DNA from: Mobilitalea sibirica
GTDB lineage: Bacteria > Bacillota > Clostridia > Lachnospirales > Lachnospiraceae
Assembly: GCF_015999265.1 (NCBI RefSeq)
Contig: NZ_JAEAGR010000003.1
Coordinates: forward strand, 248,001-312,000
Length of the DNA stretch: 64,000 nt
Reading direction: 5' to 3'
Shown: positions 26,342 through 34,437 of the stretch, piece by piece
How the letters are laid out: each line of letters begins with the position of its first letter
How positions within the stretch are numbered: position 1 is the first letter of the stretch
Position numbers and translations under genes: made by a program
Notes under the pieces: model-generated
The model's database searches: none
Told to the model about the DNA's origin: nothing
Seen by the model: the letters and a program-made list of their open reading frames with translations, nothing else

Positions 26342-27205
26342 ATGATTTATTTAAAAAGCTTTACATTTCCCTGTGCTGACTTAGAAACTGATTTTATCCT
26401 AAACATAAAAAGGACTTGCTATGATTCGTTTTATCCGTTTAAGATACTATCAAAGAATGATCTTGACAGGCTTGATTTTGAACCCATTACTATATTATAC
26501 GGCGGTAATGGTTCAGGAAAAACTACAGCATTGAATGTTATTGCTGAAAAGACAGAGATCAGCCGTGACACTATCTACAATAAGTCTAATTTTTTCCCGG
26601 ACTATGTAAAACTGTGCAACATGAATACGGAAGAGGAGATTTCAAAAAATAGCAGAATTATAACTAGCGATGATGTTTTTGATTATATGCTGAACATCCG
26701 CAACTTGAACGAAGGCATTGACTTAAAGAGGAATGAGCTGTTTGAGGAATACCTGGATGCAAAATACGCTCACTTTCAGATGAAATCAATGGTAGATTAT
26801 GAACAGCTGAAGAATGTTAACAATGCCAGACGTAAGACTCAGTCCCGCTTTGTAAGGAGCAAATTGATTGATAATGTCCGTGAGTATTCGAACGGAGAAA
26901 GTGCATTTCGCTACTTTACCGAAAAGATAGGAGAGAATGGACTCTATTTGTTGGATGAGCCGGAAAACAGTCTATCTCCTAAGCGACAGATGGAATTAGT
27001 AAGCTTTCTTGAAGAATCAGCCAGATTTTTTGGATGTCAGTTTATTATATCAACACATTCACCGTTCCTGTTAGCCATGCGCGGAGCAAGAATATATAAT
27101 CTTGACGAGAATCCTGTTATGGTAAAACGCTGGACGGATTTAGAAAATGTACGCACTTATCATGATTTTTTTAAACAACATGAAGAGGAATTTCGAAAGG
27201 ATTAA
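26342..27205 (+). CDS. AAA-family ATPase with ABC-type signature
   Basis: The 287-residue protein is a soluble ATPase of the AAA_21/OLD-like group. It shows Walker A YGGNGSGKTTALNVIAEK, a signature-like NGESAFRYF, Walker B LYLLDEPENSLSP and a switch histidine in IISTHSPFLLAMRG. There is no nuclease domain, so it is not a full OLD protein. Such stand-alone ATPases turn up in defence or unknown contexts. GGAG precedes the ATG at 26342. It follows the toxin-antitoxin locus by 230 bp. Function unknown. Confidence 0.8.
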   Translation: MIYLKSFTFPCADLETDFILNIKRTCYDSFYPFKILSKNDLDRLDFEPITILYGGNGSGKTTALNVIAEKTEISRDTIYNKSNFFPDYVKLCNMNTEEEISKNSRIITSDDVFDYMLNIRNLNEGIDLKRNELFEEYLDAKYAHFQMKSMVDYEQLKNVNNARRKTQSRFVRSKLIDNVREYSNGESAFRYFTEKIGENGLYLLDEPENSLSPKRQMELVSFLEESARFFGCQFIISTHSPFLLAMRGARIYNLDENPVMVKRWTDLENVRTYHDFFKQHEEEFRKD

Positions 27206-27291
27206 GATAGAGTTAACTATTTCATATATAATTAATATAAAAGGAAAAGTATGAACCTTAGCTTTAACAGACTTCATACTAGGAGAGAACC

Positions 27292-28131
27292 ATGGAGAAT
27301 AACGAAACGATAATCCAAACAATTGAAGAGTACTGTATAAACAAACCGGGAGTATATGAGTCAAGACCATTTGGAAAGTATCCAATCTGCTATCGAGTAA
27401 TGGGGAAAATATTTGCCCAGTTTATCCCGGAGGAAAAGTTTTATAAGATAACTTTAAAATGCGAGCCGGATAGGGCGTATCTTTATCGAGAACTTTATCC
27501 GGAGATTATTGTACGGGGATATCATTGTCCACCTGTCCAGCAGCCCTATTGGAATACCATCAATTTGGATGCTTTCTTTGATATGGAGATGTTATTTCAT
27601 ATGATAGATGAAGCATATGATGCAGTGATATCTAAGTTTAGCAAAAAAGCAAAAGCGCAATTATCCGTATTATCTGAATTAGAATTTAAAAATACTGATG
27701 GGGAGGATCCCGATTTTGCAATACTATGTAATCATCTGGATGGTTCCCTTGATGAAATAGTTGGAAAGAAGTTCCAGAGAAGTCAGTATGATCAATATAA
27801 TAGAAGAGATAATATTCATGATGTGATTGTTGCTTATCAAAAGGGTAAACCGGTTGCATGTGGTGCATTCAAAATGTTTGATGAAGATCATGCAGAATTA
27901 AAACGTATTTATACAGAACCTTCTATTCGAAATATGGGGTTGGGTTTAGAGATGATAAGAAGATTAGAGGCGAAAGCTAAAATCAAAGGTTATCGATGGT
28001 GTATATTAGAGACAGGGAGGCCTCTAGAGGCGGCTTGTCATGTATATAAAAAGGCAGGATATGAAATTATACCGAATTACGGGCCGTATGTAGACATGCC
28101 AAACTCTATTTGTATGAAACGAAAAATTTGA
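27292..28131 (+). CDS. Fusion of an MmcQ/YjbR-like domain and a GNAT acetyltransferase
   Basis: The 279-residue protein has two parts. Residues 1-125 (SRPFGKYPICYRVMGKIFAQF, KITLKCEPDRAYLYRE, HCPPVQQPYWNTINLD) match the MmcQ/YjbR fold, a CyaY-like domain sometimes called DNA-binding. Residues 150-279 form a GNAT domain with the acetyl-CoA loop IRNMGLGLEMIRRLE and the end HVYKKAGYEIIPNYGPY. The substrate is unknown. It stands alone on the plus strand. Confidence 0.78.
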   Translation: MENNETIIQTIEEYCINKPGVYESRPFGKYPICYRVMGKIFAQFIPEEKFYKITLKCEPDRAYLYRELYPEIIVRGYHCPPVQQPYWNTINLDAFFDMEMLFHMIDEAYDAVISKFSKKAKAQLSVLSELEFKNTDGEDPDFAILCNHLDGSLDEIVGKKFQRSQYDQYNRRDNIHDVIVAYQKGKPVACGAFKMFDEDHAELKRIYTEPSIRNMGLGLEMIRRLEAKAKIKGYRWCILETGRPLEAACHVYKKAGYEIIPNYGPYVDMPNSICMKRKI

Positions 28132-28275
28132 TTAATGGACGAAATTCACCTTATACTATATAAATTTTTCTGCTTTATTTCTTTTGTATCATTATGATGT
28201 TTCTTGAAGTTTATGCAATCAATAAAATACTTTCATATAATAGAGTAATATAATTTCTAAAAGTGATAATTTTAT

Positions 28276-28587
28276 ATGAATGATAATATGAACTATAAGT
28301 CCAATAAAATCGATATTAAATCTTCACATTATTGTTTTGCAACCCTACCTCCAAAACAGTTTTCAGTACTCGCAGGTATCCTAGGTGTTGTTATATCGGA
28401 TGAATTAAGTATTAATGAGAAGAATGCTTTGGGTAATTTTCTTGTTACTGTAGGTCAGGCAATATTAACAGAAGCTGCTCAAGAGCAGGCTTTAGAGAGT
28501 AATAGTAATAATATGGATTTGATAGAAGAAATTAATGAACTGAAAAGACAGATTGAATTACTAAAACAATCATCTAAAGGAATGTAA
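28276..28587 (+). CDS. Small conserved-looking hypothetical protein
   Basis: A 103-residue soluble protein. The middle, PPKQFSVLAGILGVVISDELS, then NALGNFLVTVGQAILTEAAQEQ, looks like a compact helical domain. The last 25 residues (LIEEINELKRQIELLKQ) form a short coiled coil. It resembles small proteins of unknown role common in Clostridia. The ribosome site is weak (AAAAGTGAT). No function can be given. Confidence 0.65.
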   Translation: MNDNMNYKSNKIDIKSSHYCFATLPPKQFSVLAGILGVVISDELSINEKNALGNFLVTVGQAILTEAAQEQALESNSNNMDLIEEINELKRQIELLKQSSKGM

Positions 28588-28652
28588 AAATCCTTCTTGC
28601 TTAAAGTAAAGTACCTTCTAGCAATTCCTTGATTTGTATGTAGATTGATTCC

Positions 28653-28695
28653 ATATAGACATTATCCGGAATTTCGGAAGAGACAATGTCTATAT
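28653..28695. repeat. Inverted repeat upstream of the AraC gene
   Basis: An 11-bp perfect inverted repeat (28653-28663 with 28685-28695, arm ATATAGACATT) has a 21-bp centre that itself contains CCGGAATTTCGG. No T tract follows. It may be an operator for the AraC-family gene 120 bp downstream, or a weak terminator. Confidence 0.4.
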
Positions 28696-28816
28696 TGCGA
28701 GTGCGTATAATCGAATTAGTATTCTTTAATGGTTTATATAGAAATATATGGTAGATTTACGATTATGTTTATACTATAATTACTTTCAATAAAACTATTA
28801 TTTAGAAGGTGATAAA

Positions 28817-29716
28817 ATGCTTGTTGGAACCAAAGGATTGAAGTATTATCAGGATTATATTACACCGGTTAATTATTATGAGAACGAAAACGTTCTTTAT
28901 AATACCGAAATCAGCGACTGCTATCGTCTGGTATACATTGTAGAAGGACAAGGGAGCTTACTTATCAACAATAAAAGAATAACTATCGTTCCCTTGACAA
29001 TACTATGTCTGAATGAAAATGATGTAATTAAAAATATTGATTTTATCGGAGATAAGATGGTCATCTTATGTTTTCTCCCTTCTGCAATTAATAATAAACT
29101 GACGATAGAGAATATTAGATTTAACGAAGGGCTATCCGTATCAGATTCACAGGACAGATTATTCTTATCGCCCTTTATTTTACATGATGAAAAATACATT
29201 GAATATAAATATATCGATTTGGAGACAGCATCAAGGTTAAATAGCATATTAGAATGTCTAAAGGAACAAATTTTCATACAAAGCGATGCTTGGCCATGTT
29301 TAACCCGCTCTTATCTCATAGAATTACTATTTGTGATAGAGTGTTTTTACAGAATAAAGAAGGACAACGTTAAACAACTGAATACAACGTTTTCAATCGA
29401 AGATGTACGTCACTATCTTCATAATAATTTCCGGAAGAAAATTACGCTGGATGATTTGGCAAAAAGGTTTCATACCAATCGGACTACTCTGGCAAAAAAG
29501 TTTAAAGAGGCAACCGGCCAAACAATCGTAAATTATCTTCATAAGACCAGAATACATATTGCTGCCGGAATGCTGCGGGATACATATCTGACTGTGGATG
29601 CAATTATAGAAAGAGTGGGTTTTAGTAATGTTACTCATTTTAATAAAGTGTTTAAAGAATACAATCAATGTCTTCCAAAGGAATATCGGAATAAATTCAA
29701 ACCATACAGTTCTTAG
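28817..29716 (+). CDS. AraC-family transcriptional regulator
   Basis: The 299-residue protein has an N-terminal cupin-like sensing domain (about 20-150: VEGQGSLLINNKRITIVP) and a C-terminal double helix-turn-helix (about 200-298). The first helix-turn-helix is KITLDDLAKRFHTNRTTLAKKFKEATG and the second is TVDAIIERVGFSNVTHFNKVFKEY. The effector is unknown. The LPETG protein gene follows 120 bp downstream on the same strand and is the closest possible target. Confidence 0.87.
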   Translation: MLVGTKGLKYYQDYITPVNYYENENVLYNTEISDCYRLVYIVEGQGSLLINNKRITIVPLTILCLNENDVIKNIDFIGDKMVILCFLPSAINNKLTIENIRFNEGLSVSDSQDRLFLSPFILHDEKYIEYKYIDLETASRLNSILECLKEQIFIQSDAWPCLTRSYLIELLFVIECFYRIKKDNVKQLNTTFSIEDVRHYLHNNFRKKITLDDLAKRFHTNRTTLAKKFKEATGQTIVNYLHKTRIHIAAGMLRDTYLTVDAIIERVGFSNVTHFNKVFKEYNQCLPKEYRNKFKPYSS

Positions 29717-29837
29717 AAATTTACGATTTGTTAGTTTTTATTTCTAAAAAATGATTAAAAACCTCTTTGATAAGCTGTAATATAGGAGCATATTTAATTT
29801 GCTTTTTAAATTTTATAAACATCAAGGAGGGTAAACA

Positions 29838-30668
29838 TTGAAACACTTAAAAAGAATAATGACAATCATAGTTGCATTAACTATTGTAGCTCTTATGATA
29901 CCTATAAGCGCTATGGCTGCAACAGATACAGTGGATTTTGAAGACGGTAATTACGATGCCTTTTTCTTAAGAATGGATTCGGATTCGGACAATTCCATCT
30001 TGTCTGTAGTTGAATTGAATGGATCCAAAGCACTAAAAGTAGATGTACAGGATGCGAATAAGACTCCAAAAATTCAAATTCAAGTATCGGATCTTGTTAA
30101 TTCAAAGAAACTTGATCAAATTGAGACAATTGAACTTGATTTAGTAATAGAAAACCCCGAGAATAGCCCTGTAGGCGAAAATTACGGGGGAATAGGCAAT
30201 TTTGGGGAAGGACATTATCCTAACTGGTCTCAAGGCGAAGATTGGTCAATTATAGATAGTGAAAAATCAATATCATCTGTTACGAAACTATCAAGAACAT
30301 TTTCAAAAGCATCCGAAAAATTTAGAAACAATGTAAAATCCAGCTATGTACTTATGAAATGGATGGGTAATACGAATGATATGTACATAGATAATGTTCG
30401 TTTTTTAGATAAGGATGGAAATCCTATTGAACTTAAGGTGGCGGAAGCAGAAGCTATGGCTAACACAGCAGATGACTCTATAGATAACGCCAATGATAAC
30501 ACAGCAGATGACTCTACAGATAACGCCAATGATAATACAGCAGAAGAATTGCCAGAGACAGGTAATAATATATTAATTATCATATTTATAGCTGTTGCTG
30601 CTGTTATTATACTATTTTGTGTTATCATATTTATGAAAAAAAGTAGGTTGAATAAGTCTAATTCTTAG
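29838..30668 (+). CDS. Sortase-anchored (LPETG) surface protein
   Basis: The 276-residue precursor has a signal peptide (basic start, hydrophobic core, SAMAA cleavage region near 28). A domain of about 170 residues with a carbohydrate-binding-like beta pattern follows (DTVDFEDGNYDAFF, MDSDSDNS, MYIDNVRFLDKDGNP). A short repeat region has TADDSIDNANDN and TADDSTDNANDN in tandem. The sorting signal is EELPETGNN, then a hydrophobic helix and a basic tail. It starts with TTG behind AAGGAGGG. No sortase gene is in the window. Confidence 0.82.
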   Translation: MKHLKRIMTIIVALTIVALMIPISAMAATDTVDFEDGNYDAFFLRMDSDSDNSILSVVELNGSKALKVDVQDANKTPKIQIQVSDLVNSKKLDQIETIELDLVIENPENSPVGENYGGIGNFGEGHYPNWSQGEDWSIIDSEKSISSVTKLSRTFSKASEKFRNNVKSSYVLMKWMGNTNDMYIDNVRFLDKDGNPIELKVAEAEAMANTADDSIDNANDNTADDSTDNANDNTAEELPETGNNILIIIFIAVAAVIILFCVIIFMKKSRLNKSNS

Positions 30669-30733
30669 TACAACATTTTTTGCACCAAAAGAATTTTTAT
30701 AAAAAGAAAATAATTATAAAAGCTACAGGTAAG

Positions 30734-30786
30734 AACACCTCTTTTTATCGATCAAAGCTTCGATGAATTAGAGGTGTTTTTTTATG
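30734..30786 (+). terminator. Terminator of the LPETG protein gene
   Basis: An 8-bp stem AACACCTC/GAGGTGTT (30734-30741 with 30771-30778) encloses a small inner hairpin (ATCG...CGAT) and is followed by a long T run. Confidence 0.8.
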
Positions 30787-30879
30787 TTTTGAGATTAAAC
30801 AAAGGCCCAGAATATTAGTATTCTTTTTGAAATTGATTTTTATTTCTACAAAAATTTGATACGGTAACATTTTGCCATA

Positions 30880-30908
30880 TTGAAAGTAAAATATTATGGT
30901 GATATAAT
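30880..30908 (+). promoter_or_regulatory. Promoter of the 64-residue basic protein gene
   Basis: TTGAAA at 30880-30885 and perfect TATAAT at 30903-30908 with a 17-bp spacer lie only 20 bp before the start codon. This is a strong match with a very short leader. Confidence 0.75.
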
Positions 30909-30927
30909 ATATATGGAGGTGGCAATT

Positions 30928-31122
30928 ATGTTCAAGAAAGTTAATAAATCAGAAAATACATCAAATAAATTAGCAAAAAAAATGAATAAGATTTCGTACG
31001 ATGAACATTTTACAAGAGCGACCGATTCAGTTGATGTTATGAAAAATCAGAAGTTTACGGATATCGGAGACGGGATATCGAAACGTAAAGATGAAAACGA
31101 AATAGATAAATTAACAAAATAA
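30928..31122 (+). CDS. Small basic hydrophilic protein, unknown
   Basis: A 64-residue, lysine-rich, soluble protein starting MFKKVNKSENTSNKLAKKMN and ending KDENEIDKLTK. It has no cysteines, signal peptide or membrane segment. GGAGGTGG is well spaced for the ATG at 30928; a longer in-frame start at 30880 overlaps the promoter. It has a strong promoter of its own and an excellent terminator, so it is probably real. I do not recognise a family. Confidence 0.65.
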   Translation: MFKKVNKSENTSNKLAKKMNKISYDEHFTRATDSVDVMKNQKFTDIGDGISKRKDENEIDKLTK

Positions 31123-31130
31123 CAAAATAA

Positions 31131-31180
31131 AAAATCCTCCTGACAATTGTAATTCTTTACAATTGTCAGGAGGATTTTTC
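31131..31180. terminator. Strong bidirectional terminator
   Basis: A perfect 20-bp stem (31131-31150 with 31159-31178) with an 8-nt loop has A and T runs at the two ends. It lies between the convergent 64-residue gene and the LysM gene and can end both. Confidence 0.9.
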
Positions 31181-31191
31181 ACTGGTATCAT

Positions 31192-32484
31192 CTAGTATAT
31201 AATAGATTCAATATCATATTGAGAGTTTGTTACCAACCATAATTGTGAATAATACTGCATGATATTCCAGATACCGGTCCCCTGTAGATTGTATTCATCT
31301 ATAAGCTCTAATAAGGAATTAATTGTTCTGGAATCAACAAACCAAACGACATGATTCGTTGGACCTGATTTTGTTTGATCCACATACACAAAGTAAGGTG
31401 TCTGTGATGTTTCATCAAATTGTATAATGGCTCCAACTTGTTGGGCTAATACCAGGGTTGATTGAAGGGTAAGAGAGTTAGCTTTAGTAACTCCAATGGT
31501 ATAAGGTAGAGTCCAATCATAACTGATCAATGGTTGACCCACTAATATCTTTTCTGCTGGGACCTGAGTAATGATATAATCTAAGAATTTTCTTGTTTCA
31601 TCAATCGATGTAATAGGCCCGGGAAATCCGTAAGTATATCCCCATTTATAACTTAAAATCATAATTCCATCTGCTTCCTGCCCCAACACGGAATAATCAA
31701 TCTTCTCAAAGGTGATTAAATCACCCTGTCGAATTTGATTTGGAGATATCGTAATAAAAACGGGATATCCTTCACTTTTTAATTGCCTTGTTAATTTCGT
31801 ATTTAAAAGTTCATATTTTTGAAGTGTTTCAGCACTAATATAACGGTAGGTAATGTTTAATCCATAATAATTTTTTTCTTTGATAATGTTAAGGATGTTG
31901 CTGATAAGAGTGTCCATAAGGTGTTCATTGTTTAGAATGTTGAAGTCAACATGAAAATTTTCTTCCCCTCTTTCAGATATGGTGGATAAAAACATTAGGG
32001 GTGCTACATTATATTCGTATGCTTGTGCAATAATATCCGTATCATCAATTTGCTCTATTTCTCCACCTTCAATTATTCTATAACCAAAAATCGATAAGTA
32101 GGTCAAATATGGCAATGTCTTTCTTAGAATGCTTCTGTTTATAAAATCATTGCAATAGCCGTGAGTCTGAATTGATCTGATTTTATCTCCATAACTGATA
32201 ATCAAGGTATCTCCCGGATAGATAAATTCTCTATCTGATAAAAAAGGATTATTCCTTAGTAGTTGTAATACAGATATACCGAAAGCATTCGCTATATTAT
32301 AAAGGGTATCTCCTTCTTGTACCGAGTATGTCTGCTCTGGAAATGTTATTACTATACTTTGTCCGGTTACAAGGTTATCAGGAGTTAAGATTTGATTATC
32401 CTGTATTAATCTTTCTGCGGATATTCCAAACATATCTGCTATCGAATAGATTGTTTCTCCTTCCTGTACTACATGTATAATCAT
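31192..32484 (-). CDS. LysM protein with a degenerate GH18 (SleL/YaaH-like) domain
   Basis: The 430-residue protein has two LysM peptidoglycan-binding modules (about 1-48, IHVVQEGETIYSIADMFGIS; about 52-98, YSVQEGDTLYNIANAFGIS). A GH18-like barrel as in the spore cortex enzymes SleL/YaaH follows. The region that normally reads like NIDFEY carries GLNITYRYI, with Thr212 and Arg214 in place of the acidic DxE residues, so hydrolysis is unlikely. It has no signal peptide, typical of spore-located family members. TTGGAG precedes the ATG at 32484. Confidence 0.82.
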   Translation of the reverse strand: MIIHVVQEGETIYSIADMFGISAERLIQDNQILTPDNLVTGQSIVITFPEQTYSVQEGDTLYNIANAFGISVLQLLRNNPFLSDREFIYPGDTLIISYGDKIRSIQTHGYCNDFINRSILRKTLPYLTYLSIFGYRIIEGGEIEQIDDTDIIAQAYEYNVAPLMFLSTISERGEENFHVDFNILNNEHLMDTLISNILNIIKEKNYYGLNITYRYISAETLQKYELLNTKLTRQLKSEGYPVFITISPNQIRQGDLITFEKIDYSVLGQEADGIMILSYKWGYTYGFPGPITSIDETRKFLDYIITQVPAEKILVGQPLISYDWTLPYTIGVTKANSLTLQSTLVLAQQVGAIIQFDETSQTPYFVYVDQTKSGPTNHVVWFVDSRTINSLLELIDEYNLQGTGIWNIMQYYSQLWLVTNSQYDIESIIY

Positions 32485-32691
32485 AAAAATCTCCAATTAT
32501 ATAACTCAATATTTATTATATGATTGGAGATAGCAGTATATACTGAAATCAAAGAAAGGATATTATAAGTTAGTTATAAATCTTCTTATTATGTTACATA
32601 AGTTTTTTACTTTTCATATAAAAAATAACGAAAAACTCTCGGTATTTAGTTGTGTCATTATTCAATAGCGACAAATTAACGTTTGTTCAAG

Positions 32692-32721
32692 TTGATATAA
32701 GGGGTAGCAAAACGTTATAAT
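32692..32721 (+). promoter_or_regulatory. Promoter of the hexitol-type PTS operon
   Basis: TTGATA at 32692-32697 and perfect TATAAT at 32716-32721 with an 18-bp spacer. AAAACGTT at 32709-32716 overlaps the -10 box and is the core of a weak catabolite-response-like site (ends do not match). Confidence 0.6.
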
Positions 32722-32740
32722 TTAAATATCTTAAAAAGAT

Positions 32741-32752
32741 GACCGGCCGGTC
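32741..32752. promoter_or_regulatory. 12-bp perfect palindrome in the PTS leader, possible operator
   Basis: GACCGGCCGGTC is a perfect GC-rich palindrome in AT-rich DNA, about 13 bp after the expected transcription start and 55 bp before the first gene. With no loop it cannot form a good RNA hairpin, so a protein-binding site is more likely. AAAGA and TCTTT flank it. Confidence 0.45.
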
Positions 32753-32806
32753 TTTCAATGAGGAACTAATAACAAATAATAACCAACAGAAATGAGAGGG
32801 TATGGT

Positions 32807-34183
32807 ATGAAAGAAAAAGTACAGATAGTTGGTAGGTTTTTTAGCGGTATGGTTATGCCTAATATTGGGGCGTTTATTGCCTGGGGATTAATAACTGCAT
32901 TATTTATTCCAACAGGATGGATACCGAATGAAAAATTAGCAACTTTGGTAGGACCGATGATCGTATCACTTCTACCGTTATTAATTGCTTATACCGGTGG
33001 TAAAGTTGTAGCAGGAACCAGAGGTGGTGTGATTGGTGCCGTAGCAACTATGGGTCTTATTGCAGGATCCGATGTACCTATGTTTTTAGGTGCGATGCTG
33101 ATGGGTCCCTTTAGTGGTTTTATAATTAAAAAGTTTTATAAATTAATTGAAGGTAAAGTTAAAGCAGGTTTTGAAATGCTTGTTAATAACTTTTCCCTTG
33201 GTATTATCGGTGCTGGATTGGCACTTCTTGCATTAGTAGGTATTAGTCCTGTTGTGACAGCACTTAATTCCGTAATGGAAGCCGGCGTTGGATTTTTTGT
33301 GGATCGTGGTTTATTACCCTTAGCCAGTGTATTCATTGAACCGGCGAAGGTACTATTCTTAAATAATGCGCTAAACCATGGTATTTTATCTCCTATGGGT
33401 ATGGAACAGGCAACTGAATTAGGAAAGTCTATTTTCTTCTTATTAGAAGCTAATCCCGGTCCGGGACTTGGTATCTTAGTGGCTTGCTTAATTGCTGGTA
33501 AAGGTATGACGAAAAACTCAGCACCGGGAGCGATTATCATTCACTTCTTAGGTGGTATTCATGAAATTTATTTCCCATATATTTTAATGAACCCTACTTT
33601 GATTTTGGCGGCGATAGCCGGCGGCGCAAGCGGTGTATTTACCTTTACTTTATTAGGTGGAGGTCTGGTTGCTCCGGCCTCTCCGGGAAGTATCATTGCA
33701 GTTCTGGCAATGACTCCTAAGACAGGTTACCTAGCGGTTATACTGGGCGTTTTAATATCAGCAGTTGTATCCTGTCTGGTTGCTATTCCATTATTAAAAT
33801 GGTTTGGTAAAGGTGAGGATGATATTAATGCAGCCAAAGAAAAAATGAATGAAATGAAGCTTTCCTCTAAGGGTAGCTTAAATACATTTTGTGCGAAAGA
33901 AGTGAGTACCATTGTATTTGCTTGTGATGCTGGGATGGGTTCCAGTGCAATGGGAGCAACCGTATTAAAAAAGAAATTAAAAGAAGTTGGGCTTGATCAT
34001 ATTAATGTAATACATTCCTCCGTATCTTCCATACCGGCAGATGCACAGATCGTCGTTACACATAAGGAATTAAGAGAGCGAGCAGCAAGCAGTAACCCAG
34101 GTGCAAAACTGGTGCTGATATCTAATTTCTTATCTTCGAAAGAATATGATACTTTGGTGGATGAATTAAAATCAACCATGTAA
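32807..34183 (+). CDS. mtlA: PTS mannitol-type EIICB component
   Basis: The 458-residue protein is a membrane permease-kinase of the mannitol PTS family. The EIIC part (about 1-345) has several helices and starts VQIVGRFFSGMVMPNIGAFIAWGL; it includes LNHGILSPMGMEQATE and HFLGGIHEIYFPYI. The EIIB part (about 365-458) has the phospho-cysteine Cys373 in FACDAGMGSSAMGATVL. The EIIA domain is separate at 36784. GAGAGGG favours the ATG at 32807. The true substrate may be mannitol or another hexitol. Confidence 0.88.
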   Translation: MKEKVQIVGRFFSGMVMPNIGAFIAWGLITALFIPTGWIPNEKLATLVGPMIVSLLPLLIAYTGGKVVAGTRGGVIGAVATMGLIAGSDVPMFLGAMLMGPFSGFIIKKFYKLIEGKVKAGFEMLVNNFSLGIIGAGLALLALVGISPVVTALNSVMEAGVGFFVDRGLLPLASVFIEPAKVLFLNNALNHGILSPMGMEQATELGKSIFFLLEANPGPGLGILVACLIAGKGMTKNSAPGAIIIHFLGGIHEIYFPYILMNPTLILAAIAGGASGVFTFTLLGGGLVAPASPGSIIAVLAMTPKTGYLAVILGVLISAVVSCLVAIPLLKWFGKGEDDINAAKEKMNEMKLSSKGSLNTFCAKEVSTIVFACDAGMGSSAMGATVLKKKLKEVGLDHINVIHSSVSSIPADAQIVVTHKELRERAASSNPGAKLVLISNFLSSKEYDTLVDELKSTM

Positions 34184-34437
34184 AAACAATAGGTTGAAGG
34201 AAAGAAGTAAAAATGTACGGACAGGCAGCTGATAAAGCTGCCGTTCGTGCATGTATTCTATCCCCGAACATTGCCCGCATTACAAATATACAACATACAA
34301 GGTTATCACGAAAGTTGTTAAAATTGAAGAAATGACATTATAAGTGTAGAATTAATTTATAATGGTAGGACAATTCTAAGAAATAAATTAATTCTTGTCA
34401 ATTTAATAGATTATTTAGATGAAAGGAGAGGTAACCT

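Noticed and set aside
32705-32718. Catabolite response element at the PTS promoter
   Set aside because: Only the AAAACGTT core matches; both ends of the consensus fail. It is mentioned with the promoter but not called as a site.
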